64,000 nt of DNA, taken from the NCBI GenBank assembly GCA_030849965.1, contig JAVDKL010000002.1:1-64000 (forward strand), given 5' to 3'. The DNA is from Schauerella fraxinea. GTDB taxonomy: Bacteria > Pseudomonadota > Gammaproteobacteria > Burkholderiales > Burkholderiaceae_B. The notes below the pieces were generated by a model that saw nothing but the letters and a program-made list of their open reading frames with translations, had not been told where the DNA came from and made no database searches. This document shows positions 8,806 to 20,989 of this stretch, one piece after another; within the stretch, counting starts at the first letter, position 1; every line of letters begins with the position of its first letter. A program made the translations under genes and the position numbers.

Positions 8806-9107
8806 TGGGCCGAGCCAGCTTGATCGTCGCCACGCTCTTGATGCTGTCCGCCATCTCGCTGATTTCGGCGCGTTATCAGTCGCGCCAACTGTTCATTGAG
8901 TATGAGCGCGCCCAGTCGCAGGCACGCGAGCTCGAAATCGAATGGCGCCGCATGCAGGTCGCGCGCGCCGAATTTGCCCGCAACACGCGGGTCGATCAGG
9001 CCGCCACCGGCGAGCTGGGCATGATGCCCATCGCGCCTGAGCGCACGATTTATCTCCAATCGACGGCGCAAACGCCGTCGTCAGCACAAACCGGGAGTGC
9101 ACGATGA
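8805..9107 (+). CDS. ftsL: Cell division protein FtsL
   Basis: A 100-residue bitopic membrane protein of the FtsQLB complex. It has a short cytoplasmic N-terminus, one membrane span (about residues 4-20, LIVATLLMLSAISLISA), then a periplasmic coiled coil with the leucine-zipper-like stretch YQSRQLFIEYERAQSQAREL. FtsL transmits the activating signal to FtsW-FtsI. It is translationally coupled to rsmH (TGATG) and overlaps ftsI by ATGA. Assignment rests on size, topology and position, as FtsL sequences are poorly conserved. Confidence 0.9.
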   Translation: MGRASLIVATLLMLSAISLISARYQSRQLFIEYERAQSQARELEIEWRRMQVARAEFARNTRVDQAATGELGMMPIAPERTIYLQSTAQTPSSAQTGSAR

Positions 9108-10834
9108 AGCGCGTGCCGTTCTTCGATAATCCCGTGCTCCGCGGCCAATTGCCGACCTGGCGTGCGCGTTTGGTGCTGATCCTGCTGTTTCTGGGGTTCA
9201 CCACCCTGATCGGGCGGGCGCTGTTTCTGCAAGGCTTGTCGACCGAATTCCTGCAGCAGCAGGGTGAGCGTCGCTACGAGCGTACGTTGTCGCTGGCTGC
9301 CACGCGCGGCAAGATCCTCGACCGCAACGGCGGCGTTCTGGCCTCGAGCGTGCCGGCCCGCGCCATCTGGGCGATCCCCGAAGATGTGAAGCCCGCGACG
9401 CCCGAGCAACTCGAATCGTTGGCCAAGCTGATCGACATGCCGGCGCGCGATCTGCGCGCCCGTCTGTCGGATGAAGACAAGAACTTCGTGTACCTGAAAC
9501 GTCAGGTGGCGATGGAAGTGGCTGACCAGATCAAGCATCTGGGCGTGCCGGGCGTGCATCAGCAGCCGGAAACGCGTCGTCTTTATCCCGACGGTGAAGT
9601 GATGGCCCACGTGGTCGGCTTCAATAGCGTTGAGGATAAGGGTCAGGAAGGCGTCGAGCTGGCCTTCAATAATCTGTTGTCCGGTACGCCGGGCAGCCGC
9701 CGTGTGATCAAGGATCGGCTGGGTCGCGTGATCGAAGACGTGCAGGCTGTGGTGCCGCCGGTGGATGGCAAGGATTTGCGCCTGTCCATCGATACGCGCC
9801 TGCAGTTTCTGGTCTCCAAGGCGTTGATGGATGCGATGGAAGAGCGCGGCGCGCGTGCCGCCGCTGCCGTGGTGCTGGACGTGCGCACGGGTGAGATCCT
9901 CGCGTTGGCAAATGTGCCCACGTTCGATCCCAATAATCGCGAGACACTGAAGAGCTCCAACCTGCGCAACACCGCGATTACCGATACGTTCGAGCCGGGC
10001 TCGATCATGAAACCGTTTACCGCCGCGCTGGCGCTGGATCTGGGCCGCATCACGACCTCGACGATGTTTGAAACGGGCAACGGCAAGTTCCGTTATCAAG
10101 GCAGCACCATCAGCGACGTGAGCCGCAACGGCACGATCGCCGTGGCCGACGTGCTGCGCCGCTCGAGCAACATCGGGATGACGATGATTTCGGAGCGGCT
10201 CGAGCCGCGCGAAATGTGGGATCGCTTTACCGAACTCGGTTTGGGTCAGGCGCCGCAACTGGGCTTTCCGGGCGCCGCACCAGGCCGTCTGCGTCCGTGG
10301 GAACGCTGGCGCCTGATCGAGAAAGCGACGATGGCGTACGGCTACGGCTTGTCGGTTTCGTTGCTGCAGATGGCCCGCGCCTACACGGTGTTCGCGCGCG
10401 AGGGCGATATGGTGTCGTTGACGCTGGTCAAGCGTGAGAGCGAACCCACCAGCGTGAAAGTCTATCCGCCCAAGATTGCCAAAATGATTCGCGGCATGCT
10501 CGAAGCGGCCGCCGGTCCGGATGGCGCGAAAGCGGCGCAAGTGCAGGGCTACCGCGTGGCCGGCAAGAGCGGTACCGCACGCAAGATCGTCGACGGCAAG
10601 TACAGCACCAGCCGCTATCGCAGTTCGTTCGTGGGTTTTGCCCCCGTGTCGGATCCGCAGATCGTTGTGGCCGTGACCATCGATGAGCCGAGCAAAGGCG
10701 CTTATTACGGTGGTGCGGTCGCCGCGCCGGTATTCGCCAAGATCGTGGGCGGCAGTTTGCGCATGATGGGCGTGCAGCCCGATGCGCCCTTCGAGTCGAC
10801 AATCGTGGCCGGCATGCAGGAGCCGCGTCGATGA
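9104..10834 (+). CDS. ftsI: Peptidoglycan transpeptidase FtsI (PBP3)
   Basis: A 576-residue class B penicillin-binding protein that makes septal peptidoglycan cross-links with the polymerase FtsW. It has one N-terminal membrane anchor (about residues 23-42), a PBP dimerisation domain, then the transpeptidase domain with SIMK (300-303, catalytic Ser), SSN (354-356) and KSGTA (488-492). Length and motif spacing are typical. It overlaps ftsL (ATGA) and murE-murF (ATGA), and is part of the tightly coupled dcw transcript. Confidence 0.96.
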   Translation: MKRVPFFDNPVLRGQLPTWRARLVLILLFLGFTTLIGRALFLQGLSTEFLQQQGERRYERTLSLAATRGKILDRNGGVLASSVPARAIWAIPEDVKPATPEQLESLAKLIDMPARDLRARLSDEDKNFVYLKRQVAMEVADQIKHLGVPGVHQQPETRRLYPDGEVMAHVVGFNSVEDKGQEGVELAFNNLLSGTPGSRRVIKDRLGRVIEDVQAVVPPVDGKDLRLSIDTRLQFLVSKALMDAMEERGARAAAAVVLDVRTGEILALANVPTFDPNNRETLKSSNLRNTAITDTFEPGSIMKPFTAALALDLGRITTSTMFETGNGKFRYQGSTISDVSRNGTIAVADVLRRSSNIGMTMISERLEPREMWDRFTELGLGQAPQLGFPGAAPGRLRPWERWRLIEKATMAYGYGLSVSLLQMARAYTVFAREGDMVSLTLVKRESEPTSVKVYPPKIAKMIRGMLEAAAGPDGAKAAQVQGYRVAGKSGTARKIVDGKYSTSRYRSSFVGFAPVSDPQIVVAVTIDEPSKGAYYGGAVAAPVFAKIVGGSLRMMGVQPDAPFESTIVAGMQEPRR

Positions 10835-13680
10835 GCGCCGAGATGGCCGCCGATCTGAATTCGATGGCGCCGGCAGGCGCCATCATGAAATGGTTGCGCA
10901 CCCATGTGGCACCCACGGCCGATCTGCGTCTGGATTCGCGCGCGGTTCAAGCCGGCGACGTGTTCTTTGCTTGCCAAGGCGGCACGCAAGCCGGCCGCAG
11001 CTTTATTGCCGATGCCTTGACGCGTGGCGCTGCCGCCGTGGTGGTCGAAACCGAAAGCGGCGACATCGCCGACAGCACCGACGCCGAAGCGGTGCCCCAC
11101 TTGACGGTGCCTGGTTTGCGCGCCGCGTTGGGCACATTGGGCGACGCCTGGTACGGCGAGCCATCGGCTGCGATCACCGTGATTGCCGTGACCGGCACGA
11201 ATGGAAAAACGTCGACGGCGCATTGGGTGGCCCAGTCGCTCAATCACGTCGGCAAGCCTTGCGGCATCATGGGCACTTTGGGCACCACGTTGCCCGACGG
11301 CACCCAATTGGCGGGCGAATTGACCACGCCGGACGTGTTGTCGATGCATCGCCTGCTCGCCACGTTGCGTGCGGCCGGCGCCGAAGCCGTGGCGCTCGAA
11401 GCGTCGTCGATCGGCATGGTGCAAGGCCGTATGGATGGCGTGCGCGTCGGCATTGCAGCTTTCACGAATCTCACGCGCGACCATCTCGATTATCACGGCG
11501 ACATGGCGGCGTATGAACGCGCCAAGGCGTTGTTGTTTGCGTTGCCGGGCTTGTCTGCCGCGGTGGTGAATGTGGACGACGAGGCGGGTCGCCGTCTCGC
11601 CGACACGTTGCCCGCCGGCATGGTCACCGGTTTCGGCGCCACGCCCGAACACGCCGAACGCGCCGCGATCGCGGCGCGCGAAGTTCAGGCGACGGCGCAA
11701 GGTCAGGTATTTACGTTGGTCGGTCCTGGCGGCGAAGCACAGATCGTGACGCCGCTGTTGGGTGCGCACAATGTGTCGAATCTCCTCTTGGTGGCTGGCG
11801 TGTTGACGCGTCTGGGATGGCCGCTCGCGGCGATCGCGCGCGCCATCGCCAGCGTTGAACCCGTGGATGGCCGTCTGCAAACGGTGGCGGTGCCCGCGGG
11901 TGCTGCGCGTGGCCCGTTGGTCGTGGTCGATTACGCGCATACGCCGGACGCTTTGGCGCGCGCGTTGATCGCGTTGCGCCCGGTGGCCGATGCGCGCGGT
12001 GGACGCTTGATCTGCGTGTTCGGTTGCGGTGGCGATCGCGATCCGGGGAAGCGTCCGGAAATGGGTCGCGTCACGCAGCGTTATGCCGATGGCGTGACTG
12101 TGACGAGCGACAATCCGCGCGGCGAATCGCCGGACGCCATCATTGCGCAGATCGTGGCCGGCATGGTGGCCGCGGATGTGCAACATCGCGTCGTCGCCGA
12201 TCGCGCGGTCGCCATCATGACCAGCGTCTGGCATGCCATGAATGAAGACGTGGTGCTGCTTGCGGGCAAAGGCCACGAGACCTATCAAGAGGCCGAAGGG
12301 CGCAAGACGCCGTTCGACGACCGCGAGTGGGCACGCCTGGCGCTGTTGCTGCCGGCAGTGCGTGGTGTGTCGACCGACACGCGCCGCATCGGCGAGGGCG
12401 AGTTGTTCGTCGCGCTGACCGGACCGTCGTTCGACGGTCATGATTATCTGTCGGTCGCGCAAGACGCCGGTGCCTGCGCTGCGGTGGTGGCGACGCGCCG
12501 CAGCGACTGCACCCTGCAACAGATCGTGCTCGGACCCACGGGCCCGGCCCTGATGCGTATGGGCCGCGCGTGGCGCGAGCGCTACGATCTGCCGGTGATC
12601 ACGGTGAGCGGCAGCAATGGCAAGACGACCACCAAGGAAATGATCGCCGCAATCCTGGCCAGTTGGCTGGGTGAAGATAATCGCCTGGCAACGGCGGGCA
12701 ACTTCAACAACGATATCGGCGTGCCGCTGACGCTCCTGCGATTGACGGCTCGGCATCGTGCGGCCGTGATCGAACTGGGGATGAATCATCCCGGCGAGAT
12801 GGCGGCACTGGCCGATATGGCGCAAGCGCAAGTGGCCGTGATGACCAACGCGCAGCGCGAGCACCAGGAATTCATGCATTCGGTGGAAGCTGTCGCGCGT
12901 GAAAACGGTGAGGCGTTTGCTGCGCTGCCGGCCGATGGCGTGGCCGTCTATCCCGGCGATGATGCCCATGCCGGTGTGTGGGCCGAGATCGTGGGTGAGC
13001 GTGCGCACATCACGTTCGGCCTGCGCGGCGATGTGGCGGTGCGCGCCGAAGCGATCCACGCTGAAGACGTGGCCACCCGCTTTCGCCTCGTGACGCCGGC
13101 AGGGAGCGCCGATCTGCGCTTGCCGGTGCCGGGTGCCCACAATCTGCGCAATGCGCTGGCTGCGGCTGCCGCGGGCCAGGCGGCCGGCGCGCCGCTGTCG
13201 GCCATCGTGCAAGCGCTGGAGAATTTCAGCGCGGTTGCCGGTCGCATGCAAAAGCGCCAGATGGATGACGGTTCGCTCTTGATCGACGACAGCTACAACG
13301 CCAATCCGGATTCGGTGCGGGCCGCGATCGACGTGCTGTCCCATTTGCCGCAGCCGCGCGTGCTGGTGCTGGGCGACATGGGCGAAGTGGGCGACAACGG
13401 CCCGGAGATGCATCGCGAGGTTGGCGCCTACGCCCGCGAACAGGGCATTGATGCTTTGTACACCTTGGGGAGCGCCACGCCGGCGTCGGTCGAAGCGTTT
13501 GGGCAAGCCGGCCGCGCGTGTGCCGACGTGGAAGAAATTTTGGATGCGTTGCGTGCCGTGCAGGCCCGCAGCGTATTGGTTAAAGGGTCGCGCTTCATGC
13601 GCATGGAACGGGTAGTGATGGGTCTTTCCGATAAGAACAACAATTCGGCCGCGCCGCGGGGAGATACGCATGCTGCTTGA
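10831..13680 (+). CDS. murE-murF: Fused MurE-MurF ligase
   Basis: A single 949-residue frame carrying two consecutive cytosolic Mur ligases. Residues 1-505 are MurE: ATP loop TGTNGKTS (121-128), the diaminopimelate-recognition motif DNPR (427-430) and AGKGHE near its end. Residues from about 510 are Mur[21 protein letters not shown] loop GSNGKTTTK (594-602), EHQEFM and [10 protein letters not shown]. It adds meso-diaminopimelate, then D-Ala-D-Ala, to the UDP-MurNAc peptide. The fusion is almost linker-free: the usual first 20 or so residues of MurF are replaced by the MurE C-terminus. Similar fusions are annotated in Bordetella-group genomes. It overlaps ftsI (4 bases) and mraY (11 bases). 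Confidence 0.95.
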   Translation: MSAEMAADLNSMAPAGAIMKWLRTHVAPTADLRLDSRAVQAGDVFFACQGGTQAGRSFIADALTRGAAAVVVETESGDIADSTDAEAVPHLTVPGLRAALGTLGDAWYGEPSAAITVIAVTGTNGKTSTAHWVAQSLNHVGKPCGIMGTLGTTLPDGTQLAGELTTPDVLSMHRLLATLRAAGAEAVALEASSIGMVQGRMDGVRVGIAAFTNLTRDHLDYHGDMAAYERAKALLFALPGLSAAVVNVDDEAGRRLADTLPAGMVTGFGATPEHAERAAIAAREVQATAQGQVFTLVGPGGEAQIVTPLLGAHNVSNLLLVAGVLTRLGWPLAAIARAIASVEPVDGRLQTVAVPAGAARGPLVVVDYAHTPDALARALIALRPVADARGGRLICVFGCGGDRDPGKRPEMGRVTQRYADGVTVTSDNPRGESPDAIIAQIVAGMVAADVQHRVVADRAVAIMTSVWHAMNEDVVLLAGKGHETYQEAEGRKTPFDDREWARLALLLPAVRGVSTDTRRIGEGELFVALTGPSFDGHDYLSVAQDAGACAAVVATRRSDCTLQQIVLGPTGPALMRMGRAWRERYDLPVITVSGSNGKTTTKEMIAAILASWLGEDNRLATAGNFNNDIGVPLTLLRLTARHRAAVIELGMNHPGEMAALADMAQAQVAVMTNAQREHQEFMHSVEAVARENGEAFAALPADGVAVYPGDDAHAGVWAEIVGERAHITFGLRGDVAVRAEAIHAEDVATRFRLVTPAGSADLRLPVPGAHNLRNALAAAAAGQAAGAPLSAIVQALENFSAVAGRMQKRQMDDGSLLIDDSYNANPDSVRAAIDVLSHLPQPRVLVLGDMGEVGDNGPEMHREVGAYAREQGIDALYTLGSATPASVEAFGQAGRACADVEEILDALRAVQARSVLVKGSRFMRMERVVMGLSDKNNNSAAPRGDTHAA

Positions 13681-14839
13681 GATCGCCCGATTGCTGTCCG
13701 ACGACTTCCGCAGCTTTGCGGTATTCGAATACATCACGTTGCGTGCGGTATTTGCCTGCGCTACGGCGTTGTTGCTTGGGCTGATTGCCGGCCCCCATGT
13801 GATCCGCAAACTCACCGAATTGAAGATCGGTCAGGCCGTGCGCGCTTACGGTCCCGAAACGCATCTGGTCAAAACCGGTACGCCCACCATGGGCGGCGCA
13901 CTGATTTTGATCTCGATCGGATTCAGCACCATTTTGTGGGCCGACTGGAGCAACCGTTTCGTCTGGGTCGTGCTGCTGGTGACCTTCGGGTTTGGCGGCA
14001 TCGGCTGGATGGATGACTATCGCAAGGTGGTGTATCGCGATCCGGAAGGCATGCCCGCGCGCAAGAAGTTCTTCTGGCAGGCCACCATCGGCCTGGTGGC
14101 GGCGGTGTATCTGGCGTTTGCCGTGTCGGCGCCCGCCAATACCGAACTCTGGCCGTTGTTTCGCGACTGGGTGATGAGCGGCTTCACCATGCCGTTGCCC
14201 ACGCGTGCCGATTTGATCGTGCCGTTCTTCAAAACGGTCAGCTATCCGCTCGGTGTATTCGGTTTCGTGGCGTTGACCTGGGCCGTGATCGTGGGCACCA
14301 GCAACGCGGTCAACCTCACCGATGGCCTGGATGGCCTGGCGATCATGCCCACCGTGATGGTGGGGACGGCACTGGGCATCTTTGCCTATGTGGTGGGTCG
14401 TGCCGACTATTCCAAATATCTGCTGTTTCCGTATATCCCGGGCGCGTCCGAGTTGATCGTGCTGTGCGCCGCACTGGCCGGCGCCGGTCTGGCTTTTCTC
14501 TGGTTCAACGCCTACCCGGCGCAAGTGTTCATGGGTGATGTCGGAGCGTTGGCCTTGGGCGGCGCGCTGGGCACGATCGCCGTGATCGCGCGCCAGGAAA
14601 TCGTGTTGTTCATCATGGGCGGCGTGTTCGTGGTCGAGACGCTGTCGGTGATGATCCAGGTGACGTGGTTCAAATACACCAAGCGTCGTTATGGCCAGGG
14701 GCGCCGCATTTTCCGCATGGCACCGTTGCACCATCATTTTGAAGTCGGCGGCTGGAAAGAAACCCAGGTCGTCGTGCGCTTCTGGATCATCAGCATGATG
14801 CTGGTGCTGATCGGTCTTTCCACGTTGAAACTGCGATGA
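13670..14839 (+). CDS. mraY: Phospho-MurNAc-pentapeptide translocase MraY
   Basis: A 389-residue polytopic inner-membrane enzyme with about ten spans that transfers phospho-MurNAc-pentapeptide to undecaprenyl phosphate, giving lipid I. Conserved pieces: GTPTMGG near residue 70, the catalytic aspartates in [30 protein letters not shown] and the histidine cluster MAPLHHHFE. It starts inside the 3' end of murE-murF and overlaps murD by ATGA. Confidence 0.96.
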   Translation: MLLEIARLLSDDFRSFAVFEYITLRAVFACATALLLGLIAGPHVIRKLTELKIGQAVRAYGPETHLVKTGTPTMGGALILISIGFSTILWADWSNRFVWVVLLVTFGFGGIGWMDDYRKVVYRDPEGMPARKKFFWQATIGLVAAVYLAFAVSAPANTELWPLFRDWVMSGFTMPLPTRADLIVPFFKTVSYPLGVFGFVALTWAVIVGTSNAVNLTDGLDGLAIMPTVMVGTALGIFAYVVGRADYSKYLLFPYIPGASELIVLCAALAGAGLAFLWFNAYPAQVFMGDVGALALGGALGTIAVIARQEIVLFIMGGVFVVETLSVMIQVTWFKYTKRRYGQGRRIFRMAPLHHHFEVGGWKETQVVVRFWIISMMLVLIGLSTLKLR

Positions 14840-16365
14840 ACGATACGGCTGTCACCCACGCTGCGGCACCACACGCCCTGATCCTCGGATTGGGCGAGAC
14901 GGGTGTCGCCGCCGCGCGCTGGTGCGTGCGGGAAGGCGTGCGCGTGACGGTAGCCGATACGCGTGCGCAGCCTGCGGGCATCGACGCGGTTCGGGCATTT
15001 CCGGGCGCTGACGACGTGACGTTCGCGCTGGGTCAGTCGCCTTTCGATACCGGCTTGCTGGCCGGCGTGACGCAAATCGTATTGAGCCCCGGCCTCGCGC
15101 CGACCGCACCCGAAGTGGCGGCGCTCCTGGCGCAAGCACAGGTTGCGGGCATCGAAGTCGTGGGCGAGATCGAACTCTTCGCGCGTGCATTGAAGCAATT
15201 GGCTGAGCAGCAGGAATACCGGCCGCGCGTGTTGGCCGTGACCGGCACGAACGGCAAAACCACGGTGACGGCGCTTGCTCGCCAGATGGTGGAAGCGGGC
15301 GGACTGCGCGTGCGCGCCGCCGGCAACATCAGCCCGGCCGCGCTGACTGCCCTGATCGATGCACTGGATGAAAACGATTTGCCCGATGTCTGGGTGATCG
15401 AACTGTCGAGCTTCCAGCTCGAAACGACGACCAGCCTGGTGGCCGACGCCGCCGTGGTGCTCAACGTCACGCAAGATCATCTCGACTGGCATGGCGACAT
15501 GGCGGCGTATACGCGTGCCAAGGCCCGTATTTTTGCGCGGGCCTCGATTGCGATCGTGAATCGCGACGACGCCGCCGTGATGGCGATGGTGCCCGATACC
15601 GCAGCGCTGACGGTACGCAGCTTCGGCCGCGATTTGCCGCCGCTGGTAGGCGATCTCGGCCTGGAAACGGGTAATGGCGTGGCCTGGCTGGTGGCCTCCG
15701 AGAGCACAGAATTCGACGATATGCCGGCGCCCGCGCGCCGCAAGAAAAATGCACCGCCGCCCGTGCGTGCAGAAGGCCGCGTGTCGCGGTTGATGCCGGT
15801 CGATGCGATGCCGTTGCGCGGTTTGCACAACGCGACCAATGTCCTGGCAGCACTGGCCCTGGGCCGTGCGCTGGATATCGGCTGGGGCCCCATGCTGCGC
15901 GCGGTGCGCGAGTATGCCGGTGAACCGCACCGCGCCCAGTTCGTGCGCACGATTCAAGGCGTGGACTTCATCAACGATAGCAAAGGCACCAACGTGGGCG
16001 CCACGGTCGCTGCATTGGAAGGCCTGGGTCAACAAGTGGTGTTGATCGCCGGCGGTTTGGGCAAGGGTCAGGACTTTTCGCCGCTCCAACCGGTGGTGGC
16101 ACAGCATGCGCGCACGGTAGTGTTGATCGGACAGGATGCCCGTTTGATCGGTGACGTGCTGGCATCCACCGGCGTGCCGCTGGTGTATGCCGATACCTTG
16201 GATGCCGCCGTGACGGCCGCGATGGCCGCCGCGCAAGCAGGCGACGCGGTACTGCTGTCGCCGGCCTGCGCGAGCATGGATATGTTCCGTAATTATCCGC
16301 ATCGCGGGCAATCGTTTATCGACGCCGTGAGTGCGTTGGCGCTGGATCACGGAGAGATCGCATGA
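14836..16365 (+). CDS. murD: UDP-MurNAc-L-alanine--D-glutamate ligase
   Basis: Encodes 509 residues and adds D-glutamate to UDP-MurNAc-L-Ala in the cytosol. The N-terminal Rossmann domain begins [15 protein letters not shown]; the ATP loop is VTGTNGKTT (about 134-142); [22 protein letters not shown] and FINDSKGTN follow. It is longer than the usual 440-460 residues, partly through a Pro/Lys/Arg-rich insert ([20 protein letters not shown]) in the central domain. It overlaps mraY and ftsW by ATGA. Confidence 0.95.
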   Translation: MNDTAVTHAAAPHALILGLGETGVAAARWCVREGVRVTVADTRAQPAGIDAVRAFPGADDVTFALGQSPFDTGLLAGVTQIVLSPGLAPTAPEVAALLAQAQVAGIEVVGEIELFARALKQLAEQQEYRPRVLAVTGTNGKTTVTALARQMVEAGGLRVRAAGNISPAALTALIDALDENDLPDVWVIELSSFQLETTTSLVADAAVVLNVTQDHLDWHGDMAAYTRAKARIFARASIAIVNRDDAAVMAMVPDTAALTVRSFGRDLPPLVGDLGLETGNGVAWLVASESTEFDDMPAPARRKKNAPPPVRAEGRVSRLMPVDAMPLRGLHNATNVLAALALGRALDIGWGPMLRAVREYAGEPHRAQFVRTIQGVDFINDSKGTNVGATVAALEGLGQQVVLIAGGLGKGQDFSPLQPVVAQHARTVVLIGQDARLIGDVLASTGVPLVYADTLDAAVTAAMAAAQAGDAVLLSPACASMDMFRNYPHRGQSFIDAVSALALDHGEIA

Positions 16366-17555
16366 GCCTGTTCACCGAACTCACGGGCAGTCTCAATGCC
16401 GTGCGGCCTGGCCGCACGAAGATGCGCAATTACGATCTGGCGCTGGTGCTGGCCGTTTCGACCTTGCTGCTGCTGGGCGCCCTGATGGTGTACTCGGCCT
16501 CGATCGGCCTGGCCGATGGCCCGCGTTATGCGTCCTACGGCAAATACTATTTCGTGATCCGCCACGGCGCCTTCCTGGCGATCGGCCTGGTGGGCGCAGC
16601 CGTTTGCTACACGATCCCGACGCGCGTCTGGCAGCGTTGCGCGATTCCGCTGTTTGCCTTTGCAATGTTTCTCCTGGCCGCCGTGCTCGTGCCCGGTATT
16701 GGTCGCGAAGTGAACGGGGCGCACCGCTGGATTCCGCTGGGTCCGCTGAACTTTCAGCCGTCGGAGCTGATGAAGCTGGCTGCCTTGTTGTACGCGGCCG
16801 ATTACACGGTGCGTAAACAAGAGCACATGCAGAATTTTGCACGCGGCTTCCTGCCCATGGCGTTCGCGCTGTGCGCGGTCGGCATGCTGCTGCTGCTCGA
16901 GCCCGACCTGGGCGCGTTCATGGTGATCGTGGCCATTGCGATCGGCATTATTTTCATCGGCGGCATCAACGGCGCGTACTTCAGCGCGTTGCTGGGCATG
17001 ATGTTGACCACCTTCTTCGTGCTGATCTGGATCTCGCCATGGCGCCGGGCGCGCTTGTTCGCCTACCTGGATCCGTGGAACGACGCCAATGCCTATGGCA
17101 GCGCGTATCAGCTGTCGCATTCGCTGATCGCGTTGGGCCGCGGCGAGTGGTTCGGCGTGGGACTGGGCGCGAGTGTGGAAAAGCTGCATTACCTGCCCGA
17201 GGCGCACACCGACTTCCTGATGGCGGTGGTGGGTGAAGAGCTCGGCTTCGTCGGCGTGTTTTCGGTGGTGACGTTGTTTGCCATCGTGGTGTCGCGCGGC
17301 TTCGAAATCGGGCGCCAGGCGATCGCCATGGAGCGCACGTTCAGCGGCCTGGTCGCTAACGGCGTGGCCATGTGGTTCGGCGTCCAGGCCTTCATCAATA
17401 TGGGCGTGTGCCTTGGGCTGCTGCCCACCAAGGGTCTGACGTTGCCGCTGATGAGCTACGGCGGTTCGGGCATCGTCATGAACCTGTGCGCGCTGGCCGT
17501 GTTGCTGCGCGTGGATTACGAAAATCGCGTGCTGATGCGTGGAGGCCGCGTATGA
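16362..17555 (+). CDS. ftsW: Septal peptidoglycan glycosyltransferase FtsW
   Basis: A 397-residue SEDS-family polymerase with about ten membrane spans. Conserved features are [72 protein letters not shown] and the C-terminal [10 protein letters not shown]. FtsW polymerises lipid II at the septum with FtsI. It overlaps murD and murG by four bases each (ATGA). Confidence 0.96.
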   Translation: MSLFTELTGSLNAVRPGRTKMRNYDLALVLAVSTLLLLGALMVYSASIGLADGPRYASYGKYYFVIRHGAFLAIGLVGAAVCYTIPTRVWQRCAIPLFAFAMFLLAAVLVPGIGREVNGAHRWIPLGPLNFQPSELMKLAALLYAADYTVRKQEHMQNFARGFLPMAFALCAVGMLLLLEPDLGAFMVIVAIAIGIIFIGGINGAYFSALLGMMLTTFFVLIWISPWRRARLFAYLDPWNDANAYGSAYQLSHSLIALGRGEWFGVGLGASVEKLHYLPEAHTDFLMAVVGEELGFVGVFSVVTLFAIVVSRGFEIGRQAIAMERTFSGLVANGVAMWFGVQAFINMGVCLGLLPTKGLTLPLMSYGGSGIVMNLCALAVLLRVDYENRVLMRGGRV

Positions 17556-18625
17556 CCGGCCGCACGATCATGATCATGGCGGGCGGCACGGGCGGGCACA
17601 TCATGCCGGGCCTGGCCGTGGCCGAAGTATTGACCGCGCGCGGCTGGCGGGTGCTGTGGTTGGGCAACCCCGATCGCATGGAAGGCCGTCTGGTGCCGGC
17701 GCGCGGGTTGCCGCTGATCCCGTTGCGTTTCGCGGGTTTGCGCGGCAAGGGTGCCGCCGCATTGTTGAAGCTGCCGTTCCTGCTTTCGCGGGCCTGCTTG
17801 CAGGCTTGGCGCCGGCTGGGCGAGCATGCCCCCGATGTGGTGCTGGGCATGGGCGGTTACGTGGCTTTTCCGGGCGGCGCCATGGCGCGCCTGCGCGGGA
17901 TTCCGCTGGTGGTGCACGAACAAAATGCGATCGCCGGTACGGCCAATCGGGCACTGGCGCGCATTGCGGGCAATGTGTTGACTGGCTTTCCGAATGCATT
18001 GCCGGGCGCGCGCCATCTGGGCAATCCGGTGCGTGCCGATGTGCGCGCACTGCCGTCGCCGGCCGAGCGTTACGGTGCCCGTACCGGTGCGTTGCGCGTG
18101 CTGGTCGTGGGCGGCAGCCTCGGTGCCGAAGCGCTCAATACGCTGGTGCCGCAAGCGATGGCGCTGTTGCCGTCCGAGGCGCGACCCACGATCGTGCATC
18201 AAGCCGGTGAAAAACATATCGATGCCTTGCGTGCGCGTTATGCGCAGGCCGGTGTGACCGCCGAGTGCCGCGCGTTCATCGACGACATGGCCGCTGAACT
18301 GGGCGCCGCCGATCTGGTGATCTGCCGCGCTGGTGCCATGACCGTGGCCGAGATCGCCGCGGCGGGCGTGGCTGCGCTCTTCGTGCCGTTGCCGCACGCC
18401 ATCGACGACCACCAGACGGCCAATGCGCGCTATCTGGCCGATCACGATGCTGCGTGGTTGTTCAAGCAATCGACGCTGGATCCCACGGCGCTCGCGGATG
18501 TGCTCCGCGGGATGCGCCGTTCCGAATTACTCGCCGTCGCCGAGCGTGCGCGCCACTACGCGCGCCCCGACGCCGCCACAGATATCGCTGACGTGTGCGA
18601 GCACGCTGCGGGCAAAGTGTCATGA
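17552..18625 (+). CDS. murG: Lipid II synthase MurG
   Basis: A 357-residue GT28 glycosyltransferase at the inner face of the membrane that adds GlcNAc to lipid I. The N-terminal G-loop is [47 protein letters not shown] and the UDP-GlcNAc site [23 protein letters not shown] are all present. The frame is open further upstream, but the ATG at 17552, overlapping the ftsW stop (ATGA), gives the family start ([12 protein letters not shown]). Confidence 0.96.
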   Translation: MTGRTIMIMAGGTGGHIMPGLAVAEVLTARGWRVLWLGNPDRMEGRLVPARGLPLIPLRFAGLRGKGAAALLKLPFLLSRACLQAWRRLGEHAPDVVLGMGGYVAFPGGAMARLRGIPLVVHEQNAIAGTANRALARIAGNVLTGFPNALPGARHLGNPVRADVRALPSPAERYGARTGALRVLVVGGSLGAEALNTLVPQAMALLPSEARPTIVHQAGEKHIDALRARYAQAGVTAECRAFIDDMAAELGAADLVICRAGAMTVAEIAAAGVAALFVPLPHAIDDHQTANARYLADHDAAWLFKQSTLDPTALADVLRGMRRSELLAVAERARHYARPDAATDIADVCEHAAGKVS

Positions 18626-20028
18626 AGCATCGCATCCAACACATTCATTTCGTCGGCATCGGCGGATCGGGCATGAGCGGCATCGCTGAAGTGCTGCTCA
18701 ATCTCGGCTATGCCATCAGCGGGTCGGATCTGAACGCATCCGCCGTGACGCGTCATCTGGCCGAGCGCGGCGCCCATGTGCACATCGGGCACGATGCCGA
18801 GAACGTGAAAGGCGCTGACGCCATCGTCACCTCGACGGCCGTGGCCGGCGACAACCCGGAAGTGATCGCCGCGCGTGCGGCGCGCATTCCGGTGGTGCCG
18901 CGCGCAATCATGCTGGCTGAGCTGATGCGCTTGAAGCGCGGTATTGCCGTGGCCGGCACGCATGGCAAAACCACGACCACGAGCCTGATCGCCAGCATCC
19001 TTGCCGGCGGCGGCCTGGATCCCACGTTCGTGATCGGCGGCCGCCTGAATTCGGCCGGCGCCAACGCGCGGCTGGGGCAGGGCGACTACATCGTGGTCGA
19101 AGCCGACGAGTCGGATGCGTCCTTCCTGAATCTGCTGCCGGTGATGGCTGTCGTGACCAACATCGACGCCGATCACATGGACACCTACGGCCATGACGTG
19201 GCCCGCCTGAAAAGTGCGTTCATCGAGTTCACGCAGAAGCTGCCGTTTTACGGCAGCGCCGTGCTGTGCCTGGATGACGCGAATGTGCGGGAAATCATGC
19301 CGTTCGTCTCGCGCCCCATCACGACGTATGGGTTGACGCCCGACGCGCAGATCTACGGTCACGATGTGGTGGCGCATGGCACCACCATGCGCTTCAAGGT
19401 CGATCGCCGCGATCGCGACGTGGTGCTGCCGCCGTTGGATGTGGAACTGGCCTTGCCGGGTTTGCACAACGTGCGCAACGCACTCGCTGCCATCGCCGTG
19501 GCCTCCGAGCTGGGTGTGGCCGATGAGGCGATTTGCCAGGCACTGGCCTCGTTCAATGGCGTGGGCCGGCGCTTCACGCAAGTGGGCGATTTCGCGGTGC
19601 CCGCGCGTCAAGGCGGCGGCACCTACACCGTGATCGACGACTACGGTCATCATCCGGTCGAGATGGCGGCAACGCTCGCTGCTGCGCGTGGCGCATGGCC
19701 CGAGCGGCGCGTGGTGCTGGCGTTCCAGCCGCATCGCTATACCCGCACGCGGGACTGCTTCGAAGATTTCGTGCGCGTGCTCAGTTCGGCCGACGCCGTG
19801 TTGTTGACCGAGGTGTATGCCGCCGGTGAGACGCCGCTGGTGGCCGCGGACGGCCGGGCATTGGCACGCGCGGTACGCGTGGCCGGCAAGATCGAGCCGG
19901 TGTTCGTGAATGAAGTGAATGAATTGCCGGCCGCACTGGACGATTTCGTGCGCGATGGCGACGTGGTGATTTTCATGGGGGCGGGCTCGATCAGCCGCAT
20001 CCCGGCGCAACTTGGAGAACGGGCATGA
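18622..20028 (+). CDS. murC: UDP-MurNAc--L-alanine ligase
   Basis: Encodes 468 residues; first amino-acid ligase of the peptidoglycan precursor pathway. N-terminal [18 protein letters not shown] loop [34 protein letters not shown] and [10 protein letters not shown] with FQPHRYTRT are the expected MurC blocks. The start at 18622 overlaps the murG stop (ATGA), and ddl follows with the same overlap. Confidence 0.96.
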   Translation: MKHRIQHIHFVGIGGSGMSGIAEVLLNLGYAISGSDLNASAVTRHLAERGAHVHIGHDAENVKGADAIVTSTAVAGDNPEVIAARAARIPVVPRAIMLAELMRLKRGIAVAGTHGKTTTTSLIASILAGGGLDPTFVIGGRLNSAGANARLGQGDYIVVEADESDASFLNLLPVMAVVTNIDADHMDTYGHDVARLKSAFIEFTQKLPFYGSAVLCLDDANVREIMPFVSRPITTYGLTPDAQIYGHDVVAHGTTMRFKVDRRDRDVVLPPLDVELALPGLHNVRNALAAIAVASELGVADEAICQALASFNGVGRRFTQVGDFAVPARQGGGTYTVIDDYGHHPVEMAATLAAARGAWPERRVVLAFQPHRYTRTRDCFEDFVRVLSSADAVLLTEVYAAGETPLVAADGRALARAVRVAGKIEPVFVNEVNELPAALDDFVRDGDVVIFMGAGSISRIPAQLGERA

Positions 20029-20975
20029 CAGTCGATTTCGGCAAAGTCGGCGTGTTGTACGGCGGTCGGTCGGCCGAACGTGAAGTCTCGCTGATGTCGG
20101 GCACGGGCGTGCATGAAGCATTGCTGAGCAAAGGCGTGGATGCGCACCTGTTCGATACCGGCGTGAAAAGCCTGGCCGATCTGGCTGCGGCCGGCTTCGA
20201 TCGCGTCTTCATTGCGTTGCATGGCCGCTATGGCGAAGACGGCACGCTGCAAGGCGCGCTCGAATTGCTCGAGATCCCGTATACGGGCAGTGGTCCCACC
20301 GCGTCCGCGGTCGCGATGGATAAAGTGCTGACCAAGCGTGTGTGGTTGCAAGTTGGTCTGCCCACGCCGGCGTTCGAGTCGCTGGACGAGACGAGCGAAT
20401 TGCGTACGGTGCCGGATCGCCTGGGACTGCCCTTGATTTTGAAGCCGCCGCATGAAGGCTCCACGGTCGGCATCACCAAGGTGGGGGGCTACTCCGACAT
20501 GAAGACGGCGTATGCCGAGGCCGCGCGGTTCGACAGCGTGGTGCTGGCCGAACAATTCGTGCTGGGCCGCGAGATGACCATTCCGGTGCTGGGCACCGGG
20601 CGCAATGCGCGCGCGTTGCCGGTGATCGAAATCGTGGCGCCCGACGGCAACTACGACTACGAACATAAGTACTTTTCGGACGATACGCGCTACGACTGCC
20701 CGGCCGAGTTGCCGGTGGCGCTGGCCGAATCGATGCAGCAGATTGCCGTGGAAGCGTATCGCGCGCTGGATTGCGCGGGCTGGGGTCGTGCCGACTTCAT
20801 CCTCGATCGCGACAACCGGCCATGGTTGCTTGAAATGAATACGTCGCCCGGTATGACGAGCCACTCGCTCGTGCCGATGGCGGCACGAGCGGTCGGGATG
20901 AGTTATGCCGACCTGTGTTTGTCTATCTTGTCCGATGCTGCGCTGAAAGTGCGTAGCCCGGCGCGGATCGCGTAA
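20025..20975 (+). CDS. ddl: D-alanine--D-alanine ligase
   Basis: A 316-residue ATP-grasp enzyme making the D-Ala-D-Ala dipeptide used by the MurF half of the upstream fusion. Blocks: [65 protein letters not shown] and [16 protein letters not shown]. It overlaps murC by ATGA; ftsQ starts 14 bases after its stop. Confidence 0.96.
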   Translation: MTVDFGKVGVLYGGRSAEREVSLMSGTGVHEALLSKGVDAHLFDTGVKSLADLAAAGFDRVFIALHGRYGEDGTLQGALELLEIPYTGSGPTASAVAMDKVLTKRVWLQVGLPTPAFESLDETSELRTVPDRLGLPLILKPPHEGSTVGITKVGGYSDMKTAYAEAARFDSVVLAEQFVLGREMTIPVLGTGRNARALPVIEIVAPDGNYDYEHKYFSDDTRYDCPAELPVALAESMQQIAVEAYRALDCAGWGRADFILDRDNRPWLLEMNTSPGMTSHSLVPMAARAVGMSYADLCLSILSDAALKVRSPARIA

Positions 20976-20989
20976 GGTCAGGATGCTCT

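Noticed and set aside
10705-13815. A very long open frame antisense to murE-murF (about 1000 codons), with similar long antisense frames opposite ftsI, murD and murC.
   Set aside because: They are Arg/His-rich shadow frames produced by GC-rich codon use on the sense strand, show no family and no ribosome binding site, and lie wholly inside well-recognised genes.
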